Shown here: piece after piece, positions 1 to 5,705 of the stretch
Layout of the letters: each line of letters starts with the position of its first letter
How positions within the stretch are numbered: position 1 is the stretch's first letter
Assembly (NCBI GenBank): GCA_964650405.1
Contig: CAZYTO010000301.1
Location: 1-6,487 of the forward strand
Reading direction: 5' to 3'
Source of the DNA: CAZYTO01 sp964650405
GTDB lineage: Bacteria > Acidobacteriota > Thermoanaerobaculia > Gp7-AA8
Length of the DNA stretch: 6,487 nucleotides
The notes under the pieces: model-generated
Told to the model about the DNA's origin: nothing
Seen by the model: only the letters and a program-made list of their open reading frames with translations
The model's database searches: none
Program-made: the position numbers and the translations under genes

Positions 1-48
1 CGGCCTCGATGCTCAGTCCAAAGTCGAGCGCCCGGACGGCCCCTTCTT
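1..48 (-). other. asd: Probable continuation of asd in the -1 frame
   Basis: Reading the minus strand leftwards from the run of four G (bases 40-43 on the plus strand), the frame reached by adding one base encodes KKGAVRALDFGLSIEA and stays open to base 1. The original frame instead hits TGA at 13-15. Shifting frame here would restore a longer C-terminus closer to the normal family length. A missing base in the G run (homopolymer error or true mutation) is the simplest explanation. No classical -1 slippery heptamer is present, so programmed frameshifting is unlikely. Confidence 0.55.
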
Positions 49-843
49 GGCCGTGGCGAAGGAGCCCGTCATCAGATGCCCTTCGATGGTCGGGACGCGC
101 TGGGTTTGTGCGGAGATGCGGAACGGCGCGTCTTCGAAATGATCGCCGGCCCACCGCCCGAGGATCTTGCGAGGCTCGCTCTCGATCTTCTCCTCTTCCC
201 CGCCGATGAAGGGGATGACGTTGTCGAGGATGGCGTACGAGGCCACGCCTGCGTAGCCGGCGCCGCTGATGGCCTGCATGGTGGTGACGTGGAGCTGGTC
301 GATGCCGCAGAGGCGCTCGATCGGCGCGATGGCCATGGCCAGGCCGATGGTCGAGCAGTTGGGATTCGTGACGATGTAGCCGCCGCTGGCGCGGCGCCGT
401 CTCTGGTGCTCGATGGCGGCGAGGTGCTCGGCGTTCAGCTCCGGGATGAGCAGCGGGACGTCGGCATCCATCCGGTGGTTCTTCGAGTTGGAGACGACGA
501 CACAGCCGCGGCCGGCGTAATGCTCCTCCGCCTCCCCAGCCACGGAGGAGTCGAGCCCGGAAAAGACGAGGCGGGATTCGAGCTCCTCGCCGAGCGGCTT
601 GACCTTCAGCGCCGCGGCGTCGCGGGGCAGGAGCGTGTCCAGCCGCCAGTCGGCGGCATCACCGTACGTCTTTCCCGCGCTCCGCTCCGAGGCTACAGCC
701 TCAGCCAGACGGAACCAGGGGTGGTCTTCGAGCAGTTGGACGAAGCGCTGGCCGACGGAACCAGTGGCGCCGAGAACGGCGACCGGGATCTTGCCGGTTC
801 GGGCGGCGCGCGCGGGCGCTTCGTCTGTGAGCGTGGCAGTCAT
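13..843 (-). CDS. asd: Aspartate-semialdehyde dehydrogenase, archaeal/fungal-like type, 3' end frameshifted
   Basis: This cytoplasmic enzyme reduces aspartyl-4-phosphate to aspartate-4-semialdehyde with NADPH, the branch point to lysine/diaminopimelate, threonine and methionine. The 276-residue reading has the Rossmann motif GATGSVGQ at 25-32, a family-typical ASERSAGKTYG segment at 51-61, VSNSKNHRMDADVPLLIPE at 117-135, the catalytic cysteine in NPNCS (Cys163), and the RVPxxxGH segment with the probable catalytic His256. The start at 843 is supported by GGAG on the minus strand (851-854), 7 bases before the ATG. The family is usually about 340-360 residues, so this reading is short. It ends about 20 residues after His256, where the C-terminal strand and helix should begin, and an adjacent frame stays open to the window edge, which suggests a frameshift near bases 40-43. 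The gene is divergent from the ABC transporter operon. The identification is firm; whether the frameshift is real or a sequencing error is not known. Confidence 0.93.
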   Translation of the reverse strand: MTATLTDEAPARAARTGKIPVAVLGATGSVGQRFVQLLEDHPWFRLAEAVASERSAGKTYGDAADWRLDTLLPRDAAALKVKPLGEELESRLVFSGLDSSVAGEAEEHYAGRGCVVVSNSKNHRMDADVPLLIPELNAEHLAAIEHQRRRRASGGYIVTNPNCSTIGLAMAIAPIERLCGIDQLHVTTMQAISGAGYAGVASYAILDNVIPFIGGEEEKIESEPRKILGRWAGDHFEDAPFRISAQTQRVPTIEGHLMTGSFATAKKGPSGRSTLD

Positions 844-850
844 CAGGTCA

Positions 851-854
851 CTCC
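851..854 (-). promoter_or_regulatory. Shine-Dalgarno site of asd
   Basis: The minus strand reads GGAG, followed by 7 bases and then the ATG ending at 843. This fixes the asd start. It also shows that the organism uses Shine-Dalgarno initiation at some genes, in contrast to the GTG-start genes described below. Confidence 0.6.
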
Positions 855-862
855 GGTTGCGA

Positions 863-868
863 ATTCTA
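863..868 (-). promoter_or_regulatory. Possible -10 element of asd
   Basis: The minus strand reads TAGAAT here, 19 bases upstream of the asd ATG, which would place a transcription start about 6-7 bases downstream and give a very short leader carrying the GGAG site. No convincing -35 hexamer is found at 16-18 bases spacing. It is supported only by motif and position. Confidence 0.3.
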
Positions 869-944
869 TGCGAGCCAGCCTTCGACCACAGGCGGCGTGC
901 ACGATTTAACGCTGTCCGATGCTATCCGCCGCCATCCGGCTCGG

Positions 945-950
945 TACAAT
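945..950 (+). promoter_or_regulatory. Candidate -10 element of the ABC transporter operon, leaderless type
   Basis: TACAAT lies 8 bases before the GTG at 959. A transcript starting the usual 6-8 bases after a -10 would begin at or just before the GTG, leaving no room for a leader. No Shine-Dalgarno sequence precedes the GTG and no good -35 is visible. This arrangement is typical of leaderless genes. Confidence 0.45.
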
Positions 951-958
951 TCAGACGC

Positions 959-1774
959 GTGCCCGCTTCAATCGAATTGAAGGACATCTGTGTCGATGTG
1001 CCGAAGGGCACCCGCATCCTCGACGCAGTCGGACTTCGCATCGCCGCCGGCGAGAGCGTCGCATTCATCGGACGGAGCGGCGCCGGCAAGACGACCGCCC
1101 TGCGATTGATCAACGGCCTGGCCACGCCGTCGCGCGGCGAAGTACGGATCGACGATGTGCCGCTGGCCGGCACCGACCTCATCGCCCTGCGACGCCGTAC
1201 CGGCTACATCATCCAGGGCTCCGGTCTCTTTCCCCACCGCACGGTGTACGAGAACATCGCCACCGTCCCGCGGCTTCTCGGCTGGAGGCAGGACGATGTT
1301 CGCGTGGCCGCGGACGAGTTGCTGCGCACGCTTGGGCTTGCCGGCTTCGGCGAACGGATGCCGCGCTCGCTCTCCGGCGGCGAGCAACAGCGCGTTGGCA
1401 TCGCCCGGGCCATCATCGCCCGGCCGGCGATCCTGCTCTGCGACGAGCCGTTCGGAGCCCTCGATCCCATCGTCCGTCGCGAGCTGCAGGATGTCTTTCG
1501 CAGCATGCGCGGCGCATCGGTGTGGAGCGCGCCCGGGCCGGTCAGGAGCGCGGACGCAGCGACGGCCGGCGCCGCCGTGCCGGGAACGACGCCGCCGGCA
1601 ACACCGGCAGCCACGATCGTGTTCGTGACGCACGATCTGGCCGAGGCCTTGCGGATCGCGGAACGAGTAGTTGTCTTCGATCGCGGCCGCATCGTTGAGG
1701 ACGTTGCTGCGAATCAGTTCGCGGAGAGCCGCGAGCCGGCGGCCCGGGCGCTGGTGGAGGCGGCCCGATGGTGA
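959..1774 (+). CDS. ABC transporter ATP-binding protein, glycine betaine/choline (QAT) type, with internal insertion
   Basis: This is the ATPase subunit that powers uptake of a quaternary ammonium osmolyte at the inner face of the cytoplasmic membrane. From the GTG at 959 it has 271 residues. Walker A is GRSGAGKT (38-45), the Q-loop Gln is in YIIQGSGLFPH (Q86), the signature is LSGGEQQRVGIARA (138-151), Walker B is ILLCDEPFGALDP (158-170), and the H-loop is VFVTHDLAEAL (H225). The sequence is closest in style to OpuCA/OsmV (YehX)/ProV. No C-terminal CBS pair is present, unlike OpuCA and ProV. About 32 Ala/Pro/Gly/Thr-rich residues (roughly 186-217) separate the post-Walker-B helix from the H-loop strand, which are normally almost adjacent; this is unusual. 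The frame is open upstream to base 599, but that part antisenses asd and lacks ABC homology, so GTG 959 just before the first beta strand (SIELKDICVDV) is preferred. The gene overlaps the permease gene by 7 bases. Confidence 0.93.
   Translation: MPASIELKDICVDVPKGTRILDAVGLRIAAGESVAFIGRSGAGKTTALRLINGLATPSRGEVRIDDVPLAGTDLIALRRRTGYIIQGSGLFPHRTVYENIATVPRLLGWRQDDVRVAADELLRTLGLAGFGERMPRSLSGGEQQRVGIARAIIARPAILLCDEPFGALDPIVRRELQDVFRSMRGASVWSAPGPVRSADAATAGAAVPGTTPPATPAATIVFVTHDLAEALRIAERVVVFDRGRIVEDVAANQFAESREPAARALVEAARW
1756..1760 (+). promoter_or_regulatory. Shine-Dalgarno site of the permease gene
   Basis: GGAGG lies inside the end of the ATPase gene, 7 bases before the ATG at 1768. With the 7-base gene overlap it indicates translational coupling of ATPase and permease, and it confirms the permease start. 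Confidence 0.7.
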
Positions 1775-2388
1775 ACGACGTTCTGCGCATGACCGGGGAG
1801 CACATCGTGATGGTGCTCATCTCCGTCGCCGCCGCGGTCGCGCTGGGTGTGCCACTCGGGATCTGGTGCACACGGCGGGCGCGCGCAGGCGGGGTAGCCC
1901 TCCGCATCGTGGACGCCATCCAGACCATTCCGTCGCTGGCCCTCTTCGGTTTCCTCATCCCGGTCCCGTTCATCGGCGGCATCGGCATGCGCACGGCCAT
2001 CCTGGCGCTGATCCTCTATTCGCTCCTGCCGATCGTGCGCAACACCGTCACCGGCATCCGCGGCGTCGATCCGAACGTCCGTGACGCCGGCGTGGCCATG
2101 GGATTCACGCCGCGGCAACTGCTGTGGAACGTCGAGCTGCCGCTGGCCGTACCGACCATCGTGGCCGGCATCCGCATCGCCACCGTGGTGGGCATCGGCC
2201 TGGCCACCATTGCGGCAGCCATCGGCGGCGGCGGCCTCGGCACACTGATTTTTCGCGGCGTGGCCATGGTCGACAACCGCCTGATCCTGGCTGGCGCGCT
2301 GCCTGCGGCCGCGCTGGCGCTGCTGGCGGACGCGGTGCTGACCGTCGTCGAGCGCAGACTCACCCGGGCCATGAGGGATGAACGATGA
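1768..2388 (+). CDS. ABC transporter permease, glycine betaine/carnitine/choline type
   Basis: This is the integral membrane subunit of the osmolyte importer, 206 residues long, which is normal for OpuCB/OpuCD/YehW-type permeases. Hydrophobic segments are seen at about 12-33, 48-66, 76-95, 131-152 and 172-194. The ATPase-contacting EAA loop is clear: DAGVAMGFTPRQLLWNVELP at about 106-125, with the conserved Ala, Gly and Pro spacing, followed by the glycine-rich AAAIGGGGLGTLIFRG (149-164) typical of this permease family. The QTIPSLALFGFL segment (52-63) is also characteristic. Only one permease gene is present, so a homodimeric channel is inferred. The gene sits between ATPase and binding protein in a tight operon. 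The substrate cannot be fixed from the permease alone. Confidence 0.94.
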   Translation: MVNDVLRMTGEHIVMVLISVAAAVALGVPLGIWCTRRARAGGVALRIVDAIQTIPSLALFGFLIPVPFIGGIGMRTAILALILYSLLPIVRNTVTGIRGVDPNVRDAGVAMGFTPRQLLWNVELPLAVPTIVAGIRIATVVGIGLATIAAAIGGGGLGTLIFRGVAMVDNRLILAGALPAAALALLADAVLTVVERRLTRAMRDER

Positions 2389-2390
2389 GG
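2387..2390 (+). promoter_or_regulatory. Shine-Dalgarno site selecting the ATG at 2399
   Basis: GAGG overlaps the permease stop codon and lies 8 bases before the ATG at 2399. The alternative ATG at 2378, inside the permease gene, has a GAGGG directly abutting it with no usable spacing. The later start is therefore preferred, which also places the signal peptide close to the N-terminus. Confidence 0.55.
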
Positions 2391-2398
2391 AAAGAACG

Positions 2399-3289
2399 AT
2401 GATCAATGAACCGACGGGCCGCACCTCTGCCTTCATCCTCTCCTCAGGCTTCCTCCTGCTGACCGCCTTGTTCGCGGCCTCCTGCGGGAAACACGAGTCC
2501 CGTGTCCCCCTCGTGGTCGGCTCGAAGAACTTCACGGAGTCGGTGATCCTGGGAGAGCTCGTGGCGCAGAAGCTGGAGTCGGCCGGCTGCACGGTCGACC
2601 GCCGCCTCAACCTCGGCGGGACGTTCGTGTGCGACGCAGCCATCCGCAACAAGCAGATCGACGCCTACGTCGAGTACTCCGGCACGGCCCTGACCGCCAT
2701 TCTCAAGGCTCCCACCGCGAACATCCGGGACCTCTACAGCCACGCCGGCCTGGTGTGGGGATCGGACCTCGGCTTCAACAACACCTTTGCCATGATCGTG
2801 CGCAAGGCCGACGCCGGAAAGCTCGGCCTGCACACGATCTCCGATCTTCGCAAGGTTGCGACCACCTTCCGCCCCGGCTTCGGTTACGAATTCGTCGAGC
2901 GCGCCGACGGCTGGAACGGCCTGCAGCACGCATACGGCCTCACCTTCGCCACGCCGCCGAAGACGATGGACCTCGGCCTCACGTACAAAGCGCTGGCTTC
3001 GAACGAGGTCGATCTCGTGGCCGGGAATTCGACGGACGGCCTGATCGAATCGCTCGGCCTCGTGGCGCTGGAGGACGACAAGCACTTCTTCCCGCGCTAC
3101 GACGCGGCCGTGGTCTGGCGCGGCGACATCGACCAGCGCTGCCAGGGCGCGACGAAGGCCCTCAACACGCTGAACAAGACGATCGACGACGCCACCATGC
3201 GCCGCCTCAATTACGCCGTCGATGGAGAAAAGCGCGACGTGGCGGTGGTGGTGCGGGAGTTCTTTGCACACGCAAAGTCCGGTCGATAA
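2399..3289 (+). CDS. Substrate-binding lipoprotein of the glycine betaine/choline ABC transporter (OpuAC/OsmF-like)
   Basis: This extracytoplasmic protein captures the osmolyte and delivers it to the permease. From ATG 2399 it has 296 residues (303 if the ATG at 2378 is used). A hydrophobic signal segment (about 11-28) ends at LFAASC-G, with Cys29 as the likely lipidation site; the lipobox is slightly atypical (Ala at -3). The mature part shows the OpuAC-domain hallmarks: VVGSKNFTESVILGELVAQ (39-57), NLGGTF (71-76), QIDAYVEYSGTALT (86-99), GFNNTFAM (125-132), LTYKALASNEVDLVAGNSTDG (194-214) and FFPRYDAAVV (230-239). In the family these segments carry the aromatic and acidic residues that bind the quaternary ammonium head group. 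Phe130 occupies the NNT-x-A position that is often Tyr in relatives, by memory of the family. The gene is last in the operon. Glycine betaine, choline or carnitine are all possible ligands. Confidence 0.93.
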   Translation: MINEPTGRTSAFILSSGFLLLTALFAASCGKHESRVPLVVGSKNFTESVILGELVAQKLESAGCTVDRRLNLGGTFVCDAAIRNKQIDAYVEYSGTALTAILKAPTANIRDLYSHAGLVWGSDLGFNNTFAMIVRKADAGKLGLHTISDLRKVATTFRPGFGYEFVERADGWNGLQHAYGLTFATPPKTMDLGLTYKALASNEVDLVAGNSTDGLIESLGLVALEDDKHFFPRYDAAVVWRGDIDQRCQGATKALNTLNKTIDDATMRRLNYAVDGEKRDVAVVVREFFAHAKSGR

Positions 3290-3306
3290 GCCGGCCCCAA
3301 GGCGGC
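3290..3306. terminator. Weak hairpin between convergent genes, possible terminator
   Basis: Immediately after the binding-protein stop, GCC-G-GCC pairs with GGCGGC across a CCAA loop: six G-C pairs with one bulged base. It sits in the 25-base gap between convergent genes, where a bidirectional terminator would be expected. No T tract follows on either strand, so intrinsic termination is doubtful. Confidence 0.22.
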
Positions 3307-3314
3307 GAGTGGCC

Positions 3315-4364
3315 CTACGCCTGACTCAGGCTATCGTGCAATCGCTCTTTCAGTGCGGGTGCGAGTTTCTTGAGGCCGTCTCCGGCACCGCGCATGAGCG
3401 TCTTGCGTTCGCGGAGGGCAGACCAGGCTTCCGAGAGATCCGCCGGACGATCATCGGCCAGGACCTCCAATACCTGTTCGGCCTGACGGAGGTCCTTTCT
3501 CGCCTTCGCAGTTTCCGCTACGGAACGCGCGCTCGCCAGCCAGAGCTTGTGGAATGCGAATCGTGCCGGAGCGGGAACGTTGACACGGATTCCGCTGCCC
3601 ACGATCACCGCGGCATCGACACTCTGCTCGAGGACGTAATCGAGTCCGGGTAACGGCTGCGCAGCCACCCGAAGGTGCCTCAGATAGACTGGTTTCGTAC
3701 CACCGCGACGCCCGGTTGCAGGCGTGAGGAAATCGACGCGCAAATCGCGCCCTCGTACCTTGAAAGACGTACTCGGCTCACGCGAGTCGATGCCGGGAAC
3801 AGCGAAGAATGCCGGATCGTGCTCCTTGAGCCGGGCCAGCAGGTCGAGAGAAGGCTCCTGCAGTCCAAGCGGAATCGTGGTGTCGTGCGCAACATCGACA
3901 TCGGCCGTTCGCAACGTCGCCTTCTCGAAGACCACGCCGAGCATGTTGGCGATGACCGTGAATGCCTGCGTGCCTACCAGCACCCCGGCTGCCCTAAAGA
4001 CGCTGGCCTCCGAAAGCACTCGAAGAACGACACCAAGGGAGGCGGTTTCGCGATACATGCCTCCGGCCTCCAGCATCCCTACGATCTCGCGGCGGCGCTT
4101 CTCGTCGGCCAAAGTGAGGGCCCTTCTCTCGGAGCCCGCTTCGATCCGCGTCCTCAGCTGCGGCGTATCGACGCCGAGATAGAGCTGGCGTTTCGCCGCT
4201 CCCTCACTCTTCTGAAGGTACCAGTACGTCCGGCCGCGGACGACCTTGGACACGAACGTCCCGTTCAGCCCATGAACCGCGGCCTCCGCGTCGGCCGCAC
4301 GCAGTTGGTCGAGCAGTTCCGCATAGAGCGTCTGAACCGATTCGCCAAGCCGACCATACGTCAC
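3315..4364 (-). CDS. GSU2403-family nucleotidyltransferase-fold protein (NTP_transf_8-like), function unknown
   Basis: From the preferred GTG at 4364 the protein has 349 residues; an ATG at 4487 would add 41 residues read through the inverted repeat and overlap moeA. The N-terminal part has the family pattern TLYAELLDQL (12-21), GTFVSKVVRGRTYWYLQ (35-51) and RQLYLG (59-64). The nucleotidyltransferase-like core is GVLVGTQAFTVIANMLGV (127-144), then TADVDVA (153-159) giving Asp155/Asp157 as candidate metal ligands, and LRVDFLTP (208-215) with Asp211 as the third acid. The C-terminal helical part has RFAFHKLWLASAR (268-280) and KARKDLRQAEQVLEVL (287-302). The G-T...DxD core plus downstream HKL and KD motifs recall AbiEii/MenA-type nucleotidyltransferases, but activity and substrate are not established for this family. 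The gene has no partner gene on its strand, lies convergent to the transporter operon, and its promoter overlaps a perfect inverted repeat, suggesting repressor control. Toxin or RNA-modifying roles are only inference. Confidence 0.8.
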   Translation of the reverse strand: MTYGRLGESVQTLYAELLDQLRAADAEAAVHGLNGTFVSKVVRGRTYWYLQKSEGAAKRQLYLGVDTPQLRTRIEAGSERRALTLADEKRRREIVGMLEAGGMYRETASLGVVLRVLSEASVFRAAGVLVGTQAFTVIANMLGVVFEKATLRTADVDVAHDTTIPLGLQEPSLDLLARLKEHDPAFFAVPGIDSREPSTSFKVRGRDLRVDFLTPATGRRGGTKPVYLRHLRVAAQPLPGLDYVLEQSVDAAVIVGSGIRVNVPAPARFAFHKLWLASARSVAETAKARKDLRQAEQVLEVLADDRPADLSEAWSALRERKTLMRGAGDGLKKLAPALKERLHDSLSQA

Positions 4365-4370
4365 GAACGA

Positions 4371-4376
4371 ATTATA
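4371..4376 (-). promoter_or_regulatory. Consensus -10 (TATAAT) of the nucleotidyltransferase-fold gene
   Basis: The minus strand reads a perfect TATAAT, 6 bases before the GTG whose first base is 4364. Transcription would begin at about that GTG, implying a leaderless mRNA; no Shine-Dalgarno sequence is present. The element overlaps the end of the 14-bp inverted repeat, so a protein bound there would block it. A TTGACT lies only 9 bases upstream, too close to act as its -35. Confidence 0.55.
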
Positions 4377-4403
4377 CGCAGAGTTAGTCAACTCTGCGTA
4401 TAA
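4372..4403. repeat. Perfect 14-bp inverted repeat with 4-base spacer, candidate operator
   Basis: The left arm TTATACGCAGAGTT (4372-4385) and right arm AACTCTGCGTATAA (4390-4403) are exact reverse complements, separated by AGTC. It lies between the divergent nucleotidyltransferase-fold gene and moeA, and it is AT-richer than the surroundings. It covers the -10 of the former and reaches about -35 of the latter if both predicted starts are right. No T run follows on either strand, so it is not a typical terminator. A dimeric regulator site is the best reading; a miniature-element remnant or cruciform is an alternative. Confidence 0.85.
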
Positions 4404-4425
4404 GATCTCCGAGAAACTGCGACGA

Positions 4426-4431
4426 TAGACT
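4426..4431 (+). promoter_or_regulatory. Candidate -10 of moeA, leaderless type
   Basis: TAGACT fits TANNNT and lies 7 bases before the GTG at 4439. No Shine-Dalgarno sequence precedes the GTG and no good -35 is visible. The spacing matches that at the other two GTG-start genes, which is the main support. Confidence 0.4.
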
Positions 4432-4438
4432 TTGCTTC

Positions 4439-5641
4439 GTGCTGACCGTTGAAGAGGAACAGGCGCGCGTCCTCGCCGAGGTGACACTCCTCGGCGCGGA
4501 GGACGTTCCGCTCACGGACGCCCACGGGCGCGTGCTGCGGGAGGACCTCCGGGCCCGCGCCGACCTGCCGGAGCGCGACAACTCGGCCATGGACGGCTAT
4601 GCCGTGCGCGCGGAGGACATCGCCCGCGCGCCCGTCTCCCTCCGGGTGCTCGGCGATCTTCCGGCCGGCACGCTGCCGTCGATATCCATCGCGCCGGGAA
4701 CCGCCATCCGCATCATGACCGGGGCCTTTCTGCCGGACGGCGCCGACACGGTGGTTCACCTCGAGATCACCGACGGCGGCCGGGAGAGCGTTCGGGTCGA
4801 GGAAGCGCTGCCGCGCGGCGCGAACATCCGCAGGCGCGGCGAGGATATGCGCGCCGGCGACGTCGTGCTGCGGAGCGGCAGCGTGATCCGCGCCGGCGAG
4901 CTGGGCGTCCTGGCGGCTGTGCAGCAGACCGTCGTCAACGTCGCGCGCCGGCCGTCGATGGCCATCCTCTCCACGGGCGACGAGCTGATCGACGTCAGCG
5001 AGACGCGGACGTTCGGCAAGATCGTCAACGCCAATTCCTGGTCGCTCGCGGCGCTGGCGGAGGAAACAGGAGCACTGCCGCAGCGCCTCGGCATCGTTCC
5101 CGACTCACGCGACGCCACCATCGCCGCTCTCGAGCAGGCGCTCACCTGCGACTTCGTCCTCACCTCCGGCGGCGTCTCCGTCGGGGCGTGGGATTTCGTG
5201 AAGGACGCGCTCGAAGCACTCGGCGCCGAGTCGAAGTTCTGGCGCGTGGCCATGAAGCCGGGGAAGCCGGTGCAGCTCTCGACCCTGCGCGGCCGCATCG
5301 TCTTCGGCCTGCCCGGGAACCCCGTCTCCTGCATGGTGTCGTTCCTCCTCTTTGTCGCACCGGCCATCCGGAAAGCGCTGGGGCAGGAGAGCGTCCTGCC
5401 GCCGGTGCTTCGCATCCCTCTCGGTGCACCGATCACGTCGAAGGGCGATCGCCGCACCTACATGCGCATGCGCGTGACGGCCGAGAGTGGCGCGCTCGTC
5501 GCCCATCCCATGCGCGCCCAGGGCTCGGGAGTCTCGACCTCGATGATCGGCGCCAACGGCCTCGCCGTGATCGGCGAGGGAGTGACCCGCGTGGAGCAAG
5601 GCGCCGTCGTGGAGGTCGTGCTGATCGGGACGATCGCGTGA
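4439..5641 (+). CDS. moeA: Molybdopterin molybdenumtransferase
   Basis: MoeA inserts molybdate into adenylylated molybdopterin, releasing AMP, in the last common step of molybdenum cofactor synthesis in the cytoplasm. The protein has 400 residues, the normal length. It has the N-terminal family signature ERDNSAMDGYAVRA (45-58), the segment IRIMTGAFLPDGADTVVHLE, a linker beta domain with GANIRRRGEDMRAGDVVL, then the MoaB/Mog-like domain with STGDELI (178-184), TSGGVSVGAWDFVK (242-255), AMKPGKPV and GLPGNPVS (290-297). The C-terminal beta domain follows (about 320-400). The conserved Asp of DNSAMDGYA, Glu of GDEL, Asp252 and the two Lys of KPGKP are present, so the enzyme should be active. The GTG start places the first helix (VEEEQARVLAEV) at the expected point. 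No other molybdenum cofactor genes are in the window. Confidence 0.96.
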   Translation: MLTVEEEQARVLAEVTLLGAEDVPLTDAHGRVLREDLRARADLPERDNSAMDGYAVRAEDIARAPVSLRVLGDLPAGTLPSISIAPGTAIRIMTGAFLPDGADTVVHLEITDGGRESVRVEEALPRGANIRRRGEDMRAGDVVLRSGSVIRAGELGVLAAVQQTVVNVARRPSMAILSTGDELIDVSETRTFGKIVNANSWSLAALAEETGALPQRLGIVPDSRDATIAALEQALTCDFVLTSGGVSVGAWDFVKDALEALGAESKFWRVAMKPGKPVQLSTLRGRIVFGLPGNPVSCMVSFLLFVAPAIRKALGQESVLPPVLRIPLGAPITSKGDRRTYMRMRVTAESGALVAHPMRAQGSGVSTSMIGANGLAVIGEGVTRVEQGAVVEVVLIGTIA

Positions 5642-5705
5642 CGGCGAACAGCCATCAGCGACCAGCGAAATTCAACGAAAGCGGCCACCAGCCGTAGACC
5701 GCCCA

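Noticed and set aside
896..903. 8-base palindrome CGTGCACG between asd and the ABC operon
   Set aside because: Too short to distinguish from chance in GC-rich DNA and not placed over either candidate promoter.
76..909. Long plus-strand open frame of 277 codons across the asd region
   Set aside because: It is the antisense shadow of asd, which has clear catalytic motifs and a ribosome site; GC-rich third positions keep the opposite strand open.
599..958. Upstream extension of the ATPase reading frame to an ATG at 599
   Set aside because: The extra 120 residues overlap asd in antisense and resemble no ABC domain; the GTG at 959 sits directly before the first ABC strand.
1714..2652. 312-codon minus-strand frame opposite the permease and binding-protein genes
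   Set aside because: The product is His/Asp/Arg-rich low-complexity text typical of antisense to GC-rich genes, and the plus strand holds recognisable proteins.
4372..4403. Inverted repeat as an intrinsic terminator
   Set aside because: It lies between divergent gene starts and has no T tract on either side.
3675..4403. 242-codon plus-strand frame
   Set aside because: It is antisense to the nucleotidyltransferase-fold gene and shows no recognisable domain.
4365..4487. N-terminal extension of the nucleotidyltransferase-fold protein to ATG 4487
   Set aside because: It would translate the inverted repeat, overlap moeA by 49 bases and lie upstream of the consensus -10; family similarity begins after the GTG at 4364.
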